A DNA stretch of 64,000 nucleotides from Bacillus sp. FJAT-45037 (lineage in GTDB: Bacteria > Bacillota > Bacilli > Bacillales > Bacillaceae_D): the NCBI RefSeq assembly GCF_002797325.1, contig NZ_KZ454938.1, forward strand, positions 694,267 through 758,266. Reading direction: 5' to 3'. The notes under the pieces are model-generated. The model was not told the DNA's origin and made no database searches. It was given only the letters and a program-made list of their open reading frames with translations. The number at the start of each line of letters is the position of its first letter. Position 1 is the first letter of the stretch. Of the stretch, positions 55,790-63,944 are shown piece after piece. The position numbers were made by a program, and so were the translations under genes.

Positions 55790-55975
55790 TTATATTCTGT
55801 AAAAAAATACTCTCCATTTGGCGTAAGTAATTCCATAGCAGGCTAAATGAATGAGGCCATAAACGAGGACATGTTCTTCACGAAAATCATTAACTGTTGG
55901 ATTAAAAATACGGAGTACATTCATCGATGTTATCGTAAAAAGCATTAGAATTCCTAATACTATTTTACTTTCCAA
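55790..55975 (-). CDS. small two-span membrane protein
   Basis: 61 residues from TTG 55975 with AAGGGA upstream. Two hydrophobic segments (about 5-22 and 38-56) and a short polar loop. Not recognised; moderate support only. Confidence 0.45.
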   Translation of the reverse strand: MESKIVLGILMLFTITSMNVLRIFNPTVNDFREEHVLVYGLIHLACYGITYAKWRVFFYRI

Positions 55976-56100
55976 AAATCCCTTGTTTCTTGTCAGATGA
56001 TGCCACCATGTCGAAGTCCTCCTGCTATATAAATTCCATATATCTTTCTTCTAGCTAGTTATAGGAGGGTGAATTTTTATAATAGTATGTGAAACATCGA

Positions 56101-56188
56101 ACTTTAACTAAAGGAGTAGCTTTGATTCAAGAAGGATTGACGCATTTTTTATTGAACTTATTGCAATAACGGAGCAGTTTATTCAATT
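56101..56188 (+). repeat. array repeat, both half-sites (copy 18)
   Basis: ACTTTAACTAAAGGAGTAGC ... GACGCATTTTTTATTGAAC ... AATAACGGAGCAG then TTTATTCAA. First copy after the ABC/TetR module. Confidence 0.85.
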
Positions 56189-56266
56189 TCGAAATGACAC
56201 AATATGGTATGTTAAATTAGAATTTATTTAAAACATTAACATTTATGGGTGAGGGGGATAAAACCT

Positions 56267-56524
56267 GTGGTTGAAAAATCAAAAACAAATACGAAGGCTA
56301 TTGTATCTTTAACACTTGGAATTTTGTCTATTTTAATACCTACAATGGGAATAGTTGTTGGTGTGCTAGGAATAGTTTTTTCAAAAATCGCAAAAAAAGA
56401 AATTGAAAATTCAAATGATGTAGGTATCGGTCTTGCTAAATCGGGGATGATTTGTAGCATTGTAGGAATTGTGATACAACTCTTTTTGATATTAGTAGGT
56501 TTTCTATTCGTATTTTCAACATAG
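56267..56524 (+). CDS. DUF4190-type membrane protein, paralogue
   Basis: 85 residues from GTG 56267 (GAGGGGGAT site 8 bp upstream). Two spans and the loop SKIAKKEIENSN; closely parallels the protein at 39036-39290 (SILIPT, KxAKKEI, GLAKSG). Paralogous genes at both ends of the array. Confidence 0.75.
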   Translation: MVEKSKTNTKAIVSLTLGILSILIPTMGIVVGVLGIVFSKIAKKEIENSNDVGIGLAKSGMICSIVGIVIQLFLILVGFLFVFST

Positions 56525-56531
56525 AAAGCAG

Positions 56532-56602
56532 CTTATTAAACAAACGGGGTGCGATGCTTTAACAAGGCATCGCTTGCTTTGTTCCGTTAACGTGGAAGTT
56601 TA
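56532..56602 (+). repeat. array repeat, both half-sites (copy 19)
   Basis: TTATTAAACAAACGGGGTGCG ATGC... shortened here: left core with one extra G, then GGCATCGC and GTTAACGTGG. Hairpin GCGATGC/GCATCGC is perfect. Begins 8 bp after the stop. Confidence 0.8.
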
Positions 56603-56655
56603 GCACCAAAAGGCTAATACGTGCTAATATATTGGTAATAGTTAGGAGGATTTTA

Positions 56656-56922
56656 ATGAAAAGTTACTTTTCTCGATATTTATTATTTGGTTTATTAGGG
56701 ATAGCTTTCGCATTATATATTTACATTGTTTTATCTTTCATTACTGTAAATAGTATTGGATTATCACTTCTTTCCTTTGTTCTTATTGGAATTGGGGCAT
56801 TATGTATTAAAGCACTGTTAAGTAAACTACTCTTAGGACAGGAAAGTAAGTCTGGAAAATTCCAAACGACATTTTACTGCTCATTTGGAATTTGTGCTAT
56901 TTTAGCTTTGTTCGTTATTTAA
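56656..56922 (+). CDS. small membrane protein, three spans
   Basis: 88 residues from ATG 56656 (TAGGAGG, ideal spacing; the frame from 56632 lacks a site). Three hydrophobic helices with a short KSGKFQ loop. Not recognised. Confidence 0.65.
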   Translation: MKSYFSRYLLFGLLGIAFALYIYIVLSFITVNSIGLSLLSFVLIGIGALCIKALLSKLLLGQESKSGKFQTTFYCSFGICAILALFVI

Positions 56923-56952
56923 GAAAATTTATAGTATGTTACGAAACAGGTC

Positions 56953-57027
56953 TTATTGAGCTAACGGGTGCGTTTCTGCAACAGCAGTAGGAACGCTGTT
57001 TGACGAACGAGCAGGTTTGATCGATTA
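56953..57027 (+). repeat. array repeat, both half-sites (copy 20)
   Basis: ATTGAGCTAACGGGTGCGTT ... GGAACGCTGTTTGACGAACG then AGCAGGTTTGATCGATTAA. Confidence 0.9.
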
Positions 57028-57069
57028 AGAGCATTCGCTTTCTTTTCTAAGTTGCAGAATAGTTCAACA
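57028..57069 (+). repeat. array repeat, right half (copy 21)
   Basis: AGAGCATTCGCTTTCTTTTC then TAAGTTGCAGAATAGTTCAAC; a right half directly joined to copy 20, as if a gene had been lost between them. Confidence 0.65.
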
Positions 57070-57261
57070 CTAATTTAGTTGGTTGATAAATAAAATATTG
57101 AGGATTTTTAACTTATAGGTAGGATGGTGAAATACTTCATTGTTTCCAACATTAATAACGCTACATAAGTTATCATTTGTTACTCCTATTTTAATAATAA
57201 CTACTTGCTATTTTTTTGTCTTAAAGTAAAAATCTGGAGTCTTCCTAAAGGGGGGGGAATA

Positions 57262-58407
57262 ATGAGAATATTCGGTTCAATACTTATCACGATCATACTT
57301 AGTTTCATAGGGTTTGTGGCAACGATCATTGCATCATTTACTAGAGATGCGGAGTTTTATACTGTTTTTATCCCTATCATTACAATTGGTCTAATTACTT
57401 TTATTATTGTGGCGATACATGGTAAATTCAGAAGTCGTTTATCCAAGATTAGTACCATTGTTTTTATTTCGTTAAGCATAGTTTCTGTAGTAGCCTATGA
57501 GGGGTATCAAGCGTATGTGAAATCACTTGAGGTTGTAAGTACACAAGATGTAAATTTATTGGAATATCGGCCGTTTGTGGAAGATACGAAAGCAGTATCA
57601 TTAGATGAACCTTCGAGTTTTACTATTCAAGACAATTTACCGTTATTAGACGGGGCAACAGCTTTATACCCGCTTTATTCTGCTTTTGCTCAAGCTGTTT
57701 ATCCGAAAAAGGATTATTCATTAGGGGATAGTGAGGTTGTCTCTAATCAAACAAGCAATGCTTTTGATCGTTTATTGAAAGGTGAAGTTGATATTATCTT
57801 TATTGCACATCCTTCGGAAAATCAAATGAGAAGAGCCGAACAGCAAGGAGTGGAATTACATCTAACACCGATTGGAAGAGAGGCTTTTGTTTTCTTTGTA
57901 CATTCAAACAATCTAGTTGATGAACTAACGATAGAACAGATTCAAAATATATATTCCGGAAAAATTACTAACTGGAGTAAAGTAGGGGGAAAGAATGAAC
58001 AAATTCGTGCGTTTCAACGACCTGAAGGAAGCGGAAGCCAGTCTGCAATACTTAATGTGATGGGGGATGTTCCGTTAATGGAACCACCTTCAGAAGATAT
58101 TGTATCGGCAATGGGTGGTATTATTCGAGAAACTACGAACTATCAGAATCGTAAAAATGCAATTGGATTTTCCTTCAGACATTTCTCACAGACTATGGTA
58201 GAGAATGGAGACATAAAAAATATTGCTGTAGAAGGAATTTTACCGACCAAAGAAAATATTCAAAATGAAACGTATCCATTTGTCGATCAATTTTACGCAA
58301 TAACGGCCAGCAGTGATAATCCGCATACTGAGGCATTCATCAGCTGGATGCGATCTGAACAAGGTCAAGAACTTGTTGAACGTACTGGATATGTTCCTGT
58401 GAAATAA
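57262..58407 (+). CDS. membrane-anchored PstS-like substrate-binding protein
   Basis: 381 residues from ATG 57262 (AAAGGGGGGGG site). Three N-terminal hydrophobic segments (about 4-27, 33-52 and 62-80), then a type-2 periplasmic-binding domain of PstS type (DGATALYPLYSAFAQ, IYSGKITNWSKVGG, RPEGSGSQSA). No lipobox. No pst transporter genes nearby. The first helices make it a fixed surface protein rather than a normal lipoprotein receptor. Confidence 0.82.
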   Translation: MRIFGSILITIILSFIGFVATIIASFTRDAEFYTVFIPIITIGLITFIIVAIHGKFRSRLSKISTIVFISLSIVSVVAYEGYQAYVKSLEVVSTQDVNLLEYRPFVEDTKAVSLDEPSSFTIQDNLPLLDGATALYPLYSAFAQAVYPKKDYSLGDSEVVSNQTSNAFDRLLKGEVDIIFIAHPSENQMRRAEQQGVELHLTPIGREAFVFFVHSNNLVDELTIEQIQNIYSGKITNWSKVGGKNEQIRAFQRPEGSGSQSAILNVMGDVPLMEPPSEDIVSAMGGIIRETTNYQNRKNAIGFSFRHFSQTMVENGDIKNIAVEGILPTKENIQNETYPFVDQFYAITASSDNPHTEAFISWMRSEQGQELVERTGYVPVK

Positions 58408-58416
58408 TGGCAACAC

Positions 58417-58485
58417 TATTGAACTTAAGGGAGCGATTGCTTAATAAAGGGTAATCGCTTCTTGAACTAACAGGATAGTAGAATA
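58417..58485 (+). repeat. array repeat, both half-sites (copy 22)
   Basis: ATTGAACTTAAGGGAGCGATT ... in short: GGGAGCGATTGCTTAA, then AATCGCTTCTTGAACTAACAG. Inner stem GCGATT/AATCGC. Begins 10 bp after the stop. Confidence 0.8.
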
Positions 58486-58539
58486 ACGATTTGGTGGTCA
58501 TAAAAGGTAAAATACATATGTAAGAGGGGGGAGAAGAAC

Positions 58540-58698
58540 ATGGATATCGTTGGTGCTTTTATTAACCTTGTATTCTTTTTACTTATCATTTACTTAATAT
58601 CAAGAGTCGCTCATTTTATGAATTATACAAAAAATAGGTTAAATGAGATAGATAAAAAGGTAAATGAAATAAAAGACTACATATCTAATAAGAATTAG
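58540..58698 (+). CDS. DUF4083-like 52-residue membrane protein
   Basis: ATG 58540 behind AGAGGGGGGAG. One hydrophobic helix (about 5-23) followed by a basic coiled-coil tail (NRLNEIDKKVNEIKDY). Pattern like short Bacillus DUF4083 proteins. Function unknown. Confidence 0.7.
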   Translation: MDIVGAFINLVFFLLIIYLISRVAHFMNYTKNRLNEIDKKVNEIKDYISNKN

Positions 58699-58721
58699 TA
58701 TACTCACTGTTTGAATATAGT

Positions 58722-58795
58722 TATTCAAGTATTGGGTGCGTTAATTTAACAAAAGTCAGGGCATTTCTTCTGCTAACGGGGCAGGATTATTTCAT
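58722..58795 (+). repeat. array repeat, both half-sites (copy 23)
   Basis: TTATTCAAGTATTGGGTGCG ... GCATTTCTTCTGCTAACGGG then GCAGGATTATTTCA. Begins 24 bp after the stop. Confidence 0.88.
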
Positions 58796-58822
58796 AGCAT
58801 GTGGTAGGGAGGGGTGGTGGAT

Positions 58823-59398
58823 ATGGTGCAAGTTCAATTAGTTAATCATAATTTGGATTATTGTGAACAAATCTATAGATTATCGTCTGCCCCTCAAATA
58901 AAAGATGCATTAGGACTTTCAAATAGTACGTTAGAACATACTAAACAATTTGTAAAAGGAATAATCCAAGAAGAACATGATGGTAAAACGTTGTCTCGTG
59001 TAATTCTAGATGAAAACAGCAACCTTATCGGCATTACAACATTAATGTTTATTGACTACAAAAAACAATCTTGTCACATCGGTTCATGGTTGGGTCATGA
59101 ATATTGGGGCAAAGGCTATAACCAAGCGTCAAAAATTGCTATTTTACAAATAGCATTTGTAGAACTTAACTTAAAGTATGTTTTTGCGGGAGCAAGGAAG
59201 GTAAATATCCGATCTCAGAAAGCACAAGAAAAATTACCTTTCATTAGATTACATATTGAAAAGTATTTTTCAGAAGAGCACACTGCTTTAGAAAAAAAGG
59301 AAAAACAACCTTGTGTGCTGCATGGATTTTATAGAGAAGATTTTATTAAATATCTTAATGACAGTAACCAAATCAAAGGACAGCCGCCTTTCTACTAA
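58823..59398 (+). CDS. GNAT N-acetyltransferase (RimJ/RimL type)
   Basis: 191 residues from ATG 58823 (GGAGG nine bases upstream; GTG 58814 is too close to it). GSWLGHEYWGKGYNQASKIA carries the acetyl-CoA loop; the ribosomal-protein-acetyltransferase-like layout (LNLKYVFAGARKVNIRSQKAQ, slightly shortened here) follows. Third acetyltransferase of the island. Confidence 0.82.
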   Translation: MVQVQLVNHNLDYCEQIYRLSSAPQIKDALGLSNSTLEHTKQFVKGIIQEEHDGKTLSRVILDENSNLIGITTLMFIDYKKQSCHIGSWLGHEYWGKGYNQASKIAILQIAFVELNLKYVFAGARKVNIRSQKAQEKLPFIRLHIEKYFSEEHTALEKKEKQPCVLHGFYREDFIKYLNDSNQIKGQPPFY

Positions 59399-59428
59399 CG
59401 TCCATTTTAGAGGTGAGGAGTTGATTAT

Positions 59429-59770
59429 GTGTATTGTTTCTGTGAGCAAAAAGAAACCTTTGAATTAAAGGTTGAGGGCGATATTGGAGCAGACCCAATA
59501 TGGTGTAATCAGTGCAGTTGTAACTTTGAATTAAAAGACATCCCCATTTCAGATGAGTTAAAAGTCGAATTGATGAGGTGGGTGAATAAGTATGGAAAAT
59601 GGATTGATTGGGGTAAAGATAAATTAATTCCTAATGGTATTGAGATGGAAGAAGCACACAATGAACAAGGGTTTATACTAACAGAAAGAGTAAAGAAGGA
59701 ACTAAGAGGAAAGTACAAGGTGAAGTTTTCACCTTCAACTAGGGCAAGTGGCTATGCAAATAAACAATAG
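59429..59770 (+). CDS. small Cys-containing cytoplasmic protein
   Basis: 113 residues from GTG 59429 (AGGAG 8 bp upstream). N-terminal CFCE and WCNQCSCNF could bind zinc; the rest (KVELMRWVNKYGKWIDWGKD) is helical. I recall similar proteins in other bacilli without a function. Its stop is directly followed by an array repeat. Confidence 0.72.
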   Translation: MYCFCEQKETFELKVEGDIGADPIWCNQCSCNFELKDIPISDELKVELMRWVNKYGKWIDWGKDKLIPNGIEMEEAHNEQGFILTERVKKELRGKYKVKFSPSTRASGYANKQ

Positions 59771-59810
59771 CTAGCGCTTGTTAAACAAACGGGTGCGTTT
59801 AGTTCAACAA
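59771..59810 (+). repeat. array repeat, left half (copy 24)
   Basis: CTTGTTAAACAAACGGGTGC then GTTTAGTTCAACAAAC: a textbook left half-site without a right half in the same orientation. A CCCCGTTAGTCGAAC string at 59865-59879 looks like an inverted right half. Last copy of the array. Confidence 0.8.
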
Positions 59811-60077
59811 ACAAATATGATAATTAAAGTCACGAAGAACATATTCTTCGTGCCTCACAAGTAACCCCGTTAGTCGAACATGAATGGCGTTAGCTTCGGA
59901 AATATATGTTGACCCACGCGGGTGCGAAGTGTATTTCCGAAGCGACTCATATATACACCCTTCATTCTCGTTCGGACCTCTTGGTTTTAAAATACTTCTG
60001 TCCAGCCCTCTTTTTGTGGATTCATTAGAGAGTAAGATGGTTTTATATGGTAAAATGTATGCAAAAGGAGTGTTCGT
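59811..60077. other. right edge of the island, no gene
   Basis: Contains hairpin CACGAAGAAC / ATTCTTCGTG (59831-59852), an inverted half-repeat near 59865, and a second dyad around GTCGCTTCGGAAATA-type sequence (59890-59945). No supported ORF. Confidence 0.4.
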
Positions 60078-60134
60078 ATGGAACTATTTATTGGACTTGC
60101 AACAGTTCTAGCTTCTATCGGTGTACTTTACTAA
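60078..60134 (+). CDS. possible 18-residue hydrophobic peptide
   Basis: ATG 60078 with AAAGGAG upstream; product MELFIGLATVLASIGVLY is wholly hydrophobic. A frame immediately after it could extend it by frameshift (TKWANQDSHGEA). It may be a remnant of a longer small membrane protein. Confidence 0.35.
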   Translation: MELFIGLATVLASIGVLY

Positions 60135-60183
60135 ATGGGCAAATCAGGATTCACATGGGGAAGCAACAACGAGGAGAAATGAA

Positions 60184-60222
60184 AAAATCGTAGGGAGGAT
60201 AAATCTCCCTACGATTTTTTTA
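60184..60222. terminator. bidirectional terminator at the guaC end
   Basis: AAAAATCGTAGGGAG / CTCCCTACGATTTTT, A- and T-runs on either side. Right boundary of the island. Confidence 0.9.
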
Positions 60223-61203
60223 ATATGTTTTATCTCCATTAAAGATCGAGTTCTTTACAACGACATAATCCACGTGGCGGATTGCATCTAGTGTTTTACC
60301 ACCTGCATAAGAAATAGAAGATTGAAGATCTTGTTCCATCTCCGTTAAGGTATCTTTTAAAGAACCTTTATGTTCAACGATCATCTTCTTCCCCTCGACG
60401 TTTTTCTTTTCGCCTTTTTGGAATTCAGAAGCGGAACCGAAGTACTCTTTGTACAACTTACCGTCTTTTTCGATTGTTTCTCCTGGAGATTCTTCATGTC
60501 CAGCAAATAGGGAACCGATCATGACCATAGAAGCACCGAAGCGAACCGATTTCGCGATATCACCGTGCGTACGAATCCCACCATCAGCGATGATAGGCTT
60601 TGTTGCGGCTTTTGAACACCAACGTAGGGCAGCTAACTGCCAACCACCTGTACCGAATCCTGTTTTAATTTTTGTAATGCATACTTTCCCTGGACCAATC
60701 CCAACTTTCGTCGCATCCGCACCAGCGTGTTCTAATTCTCTGACCGCCTCTGGTGTACCGACGTTGCCGGCAATGACAAAGCATTCAGGTAAAAGTTTTT
60801 TAATATGTTGGATCATGTTAATGACCGCATTGGAATGGCCATGAGCGATGTCGATCGTGATATAGTCTGGCACGAGTTGATCGGCAGCTAGTAGCTCGAT
60901 AAATTCATATTCCTCATCTTTAACGCCCACACTAATCGAAGCGATTAATTCGCGTGATTTCATATCTTGAATGAAAGCATGACGTGTTTCAGGCTCAAAA
61001 CGATGCATGATATAGAAATAACCTTGTTCGGCTAAGAATACCGCAATCTTTTCATCGATGATTGTTTGCATGTTTGCCGGAACGACTGGCATGTTAAATG
61101 TATGTTTACCTAATGTGATCGTTGTGTCACACTCAGAACGGCTATTAACGATACATTTTGCAGGAACCAATTGAATATCTTCATAATCAAATACGTTTTC
61201 CAT
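60220..61203 (-). CDS. guaC: GMP reductase
   Basis: 327 residues. IMPDH/GMPR fold; catalytic Cys in [36 protein letters not shown] phosphate site; [10 protein letters not shown] typical of GMPR. No CBS domains, so it is GMPR and not IMPDH. Converts GMP to IMP. Divergent from deoC. Confidence 0.95.
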   Translation of the reverse strand: MENVFDYEDIQLVPAKCIVNSRSECDTTITLGKHTFNMPVVPANMQTIIDEKIAVFLAEQGYFYIMHRFEPETRHAFIQDMKSRELIASISVGVKDEEYEFIELLAADQLVPDYITIDIAHGHSNAVINMIQHIKKLLPECFVIAGNVGTPEAVRELEHAGADATKVGIGPGKVCITKIKTGFGTGGWQLAALRWCSKAATKPIIADGGIRTHGDIAKSVRFGASMVMIGSLFAGHEESPGETIEKDGKLYKEYFGSASEFQKGEKKNVEGKKMIVEHKGSLKDTLTEMEQDLQSSISYAGGKTLDAIRHVDYVVVKNSIFNGDKTY

Positions 61204-61265
61204 GACTACACCCCTAAAGACGAATAATTAAAAAGCGGTTAAAATAAATCGTTCGTACATTTGGT

Positions 61266-61294
61266 AATTTACATTATTTTTAAGAGAATGTCAA
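61266..61294 (-). promoter_or_regulatory. sigma-A promoter of guaC
   Basis: On the minus strand TTGACA, 17 bp, TAAATT; 63 bp upstream of guaC. Confidence 0.7.
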
Positions 61295-61525
61295 AGCTTT
61301 TTTGTATCAAAATGCTAATATTAGAAGATATGTATAAGTCTAAGAAGGGAAGTTTTTTAGGGGTATTTGTCAAGACGGTTGAAAGAGAATCAAAATGAAA
61401 GGCTTTCAATAGGATACATAATCATCTTTTAGGTGAAAATAAGCTCGTCTAATCGGGTATTATGTGATACGATATCATAGAGGTACGTACAACTACAGAA
61501 AATGAAAAATGAGGAGCTGGTAGAT

Positions 61526-62200
61526 ATGAGTCAATCAGTAGCAAATTTAATCGACCACACAGCATTAAAGCCGGACACAACGAAAGAACAAATTTTAACT
61601 CTTTGTGCAGAAGCGAAAGAGTACAAGTTTGCCTCTGTATGTGTAAACCCAACATGGGTTAAGCTTGCAGCTGAACAATTAAAAGAAGCTGAAGGCGTTG
61701 AAGTCTGTACAGTCATCGGTTTCCCTCTAGGAGCAAGCACTCCAGAAGTGAAAGCATTTGAAACAACGAATGCAATTGAAAATGGTGCAACAGAAGTAGA
61801 TATGGTAATTAACATCGCAGCATTGAAAGACAAAGACAATGAACTAGTTGAGCGTGACATTCGTGCCGTTGTGGAAGCAGCTAAAGGGAGTGCGTTAACG
61901 AAAGTCATTATTGAATCTTGTCTATTAACAGATGAAGAGAAAATTCGTGCATGTGAACTTTCTGTCAAAGCTGGTGCTGACTTTGTGAAGACATCAACTG
62001 GCTTCTCAACAGGCGGAGCAACGGTAGAAGATATTGCGTTAATGCGTAAAGTCGTAGGACCTGAACTAGGTGTGAAAGCATCAGGTGGTGTTCGTGACCT
62101 AGAAGGCGCACATGCAATGGTTAAAGCAGGAGCAACAAGAATTGGTGCAAGTGCAGGGGTTTCAATTGTTAACGGTGAAACGTCTAATTCAGACTACTAA
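61526..62200 (+). CDS. deoC: deoxyribose-phosphate aldolase
   Basis: 224 residues from ATG 61526 (GAGGAG 9 bp upstream; ATG 61502 lacks a site). [25 protein letters not shown], and the Schiff-base Lys in [15 protein letters not shown]. Cleaves deoxyribose-5-phosphate. In related alkaliphiles I recall deoC following mtaB, so the 21-kb island probably split this pair. Confidence 0.95.
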   Translation: MSQSVANLIDHTALKPDTTKEQILTLCAEAKEYKFASVCVNPTWVKLAAEQLKEAEGVEVCTVIGFPLGASTPEVKAFETTNAIENGATEVDMVINIAALKDKDNELVERDIRAVVEAAKGSALTKVIIESCLLTDEEKIRACELSVKAGADFVKTSTGFSTGGATVEDIALMRKVVGPELGVKASGGVRDLEGAHAMVKAGATRIGASAGVSIVNGETSNSDY

Positions 62201-62210
62201 AATTTGTAAA

Positions 62211-62251
62211 GCAGACAAGCAGGCCTTTGGTCCGTATTGTCTGCTTTTTTT
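62211..62251 (+). terminator. deoC terminator
   Basis: GCAGACAA / TTGTCTGC with inner pairs, then seven T. Confidence 0.85.
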
Positions 62252-62377
62252 GCGTTAAACAAAAATCGATGGATGATCTACCTATAAGATAAGAAATTCT
62301 TAACATAATCCAACAAGCTCCCGGGTATAAGTATGACAAGACTTATTTTCGATCGAGATGAGGGGGAGTGCAAAAAT

Positions 62378-63115
62378 ATGAACAAACGATTAGCTGTGTT
62401 CAATACGTTAGCACTTATTGCCGTATTGATGGTGAACTATTTATCAAATGCATTGCCGATTAATGGACAGACAGCAGGAGAAATATCAGACCGTTTAAAT
62501 GTACTCTTCACACCAGCAGGTTATGTGTTTTCAATTTGGGGACTCATCTATGTCTTGTTAATTATTTGGGTGATTGCGCAATTCTTACCTAAAACGAAAA
62601 ACAGTCCAGTATATGAATCAGTCGGGTATTGGTTTGTCATCAGTTCTGCCTTAAACATTGCTTGGCTGTTGCTGTTTCACTATGAACGATTCAACTTAAC
62701 GATGGTGGCGATGCTTGGTCTCTTGATTAGTTTAATCATCATTTACATCAAAATCGATCAAAGCGTTGGGCGTTCGCTCTTTAGAGTTCCCTTTTCTGTC
62801 TATCTGGGTTGGGTATCGGTTGCGACGATTGTCAATGTAGGAATTGTCTTAACTGTCAATGATGTGAGCACATTCGGAATTGCCCCAGAAGTATGGACAG
62901 CGATTCTACTAGTCGTTGCTACGGCATTAGGAGTCTGGTTTATGAGATACAATCATGATCTCATCTATCCTCTTGTGTTTATATGGGCATTTATTGGCAT
63001 TGCGGTTGAACGAAGTGAATATCCGATCATCGTGTATACGGCTTGGGCAATGGTTGCGATATTAGTTATTCTTATTGTCATTCAATTTGTGAGAAGAAGA
63101 GTTGTAAGGATATAA
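62378..63115 (+). CDS. TspO/tryptophan-rich sensory-protein-like membrane protein
   Basis: 245 residues from ATG 62378 (AGGGGGAGTG site). Seven to eight hydrophobic segments; TPAGYVFSIWGLIYVLLIIW near residue 55 is the TspO-type core (F-x-I-W-x-x-IY). Longer than bacterial TspO (about 155), as in the extended Bacillus proteins annotated this way. Ligand unknown. Confidence 0.8.
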   Translation: MNKRLAVFNTLALIAVLMVNYLSNALPINGQTAGEISDRLNVLFTPAGYVFSIWGLIYVLLIIWVIAQFLPKTKNSPVYESVGYWFVISSALNIAWLLLFHYERFNLTMVAMLGLLISLIIIYIKIDQSVGRSLFRVPFSVYLGWVSVATIVNVGIVLTVNDVSTFGIAPEVWTAILLVVATALGVWFMRYNHDLIYPLVFIWAFIGIAVERSEYPIIVYTAWAMVAILVILIVIQFVRRRVVRI

Positions 63116-63127
63116 GTCTTCATTTGG

Positions 63128-63163
63128 AGCGTTAGGGAGTATACAGGACCCTGACGCTTTTTT
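63128..63163 (+). terminator. terminator
   Basis: AGCGTTAGGG / CCCTGACGCT with a G-T pair, then six T. Confidence 0.85.
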
Positions 63164-63265
63164 ATATGACTGAAACAGAGTACCTTATCTTTACAATAGT
63201 TGCCAAGTTAGATATGATACCCCTATAGCTATTTTTTAGTATCGGATAATAAAGGTGGGGAATTA

Positions 63266-63943
63266 ATGAGTGATGTATGGACAGTAGGGCCATTGATTAT
63301 TAAACATTCATGGGTATGGCTCGGTATCATCGTAGTGATTAGTGTTTTTATGATGAAACAATTCTTTAGTGAGACGTTAGGTGAAGAGAAAAATGAAAAA
63401 GAATCATTTTGGAATGCCTTTTTCGCCTTTTTTCTTACGTTTCAATTCTCAAAGTTAATCCTTCAATTTCAAGTGGCGATCAAGGATCCAATCGCGATAT
63501 TAGCTACGCCAAGTGGGGCAAATGAATGGATGCTTGCCTGGTTCGTGATGAGTATTTATTTATGGTGGGTGACAAGAGCAAATGCTAATCTTAGAGTGAC
63601 GTTATTTCTCAAGGTGACAGTCAGTTATTTGATCGTTGAGACGATGTATTATGCGCTCTTCCCGTTTACAACGATCCCAGGAGTCGTTCGTACAAGTGTC
63701 CTATTAATGGTGATTAATGCATTTCTTCTTGTTTGGGTTTATCTTCAGGTAAACCGGAACATAGCGATTCAAAAAATATTAGGCCAAGTGCTTGCTCTAT
63801 TTGGCTTGATCAACGGTGTGCTCGCTCTTTTCATCTCGATCAGGATGCTGGATTATTCGGTGCCGAGCTGGTTTTATATTTTGGTATTTCTAGCAGGCTT
63901 AATCACGATTTCATCATATGATAAAACGAAGGGGGAGAAATAA
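63266..63943 (+). CDS. polytopic membrane protein, unrecognised
   Basis: 225 residues, about seven spans, ribosome site AGGTGGGG. PLIIKHSWVWLGII opens it and a basic KTKGEK tail closes it. Two bases separate its stop from the next ATG, so the pair likely works together. Family not recognised. Confidence 0.7.
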   Translation: MSDVWTVGPLIIKHSWVWLGIIVVISVFMMKQFFSETLGEEKNEKESFWNAFFAFFLTFQFSKLILQFQVAIKDPIAILATPSGANEWMLAWFVMSIYLWWVTRANANLRVTLFLKVTVSYLIVETMYYALFPFTTIPGVVRTSVLLMVINAFLLVWVYLQVNRNIAIQKILGQVLALFGLINGVLALFISIRMLDYSVPSWFYILVFLAGLITISSYDKTKGEK

Positions 63944-63944
63944 C

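Noticed and set aside
38944-59810. CRISPR array
   Set aside because: The repeats are spaced by whole genes at irregular distances of hundreds of bases, vary in sequence, and no cas genes are present.
38944-59810. Classical integron with attC sites
   Set aside because: No intI-like tyrosine recombinase in the window and the repeat cores do not match RYYYAAC/GTTRRRY; kept only as an analogy.
59884-60111. 75-codon frame starting MALASEIYVD
   Set aside because: No ribosome site, spans dyad sequence at the island edge, and overlaps a better short ORF.
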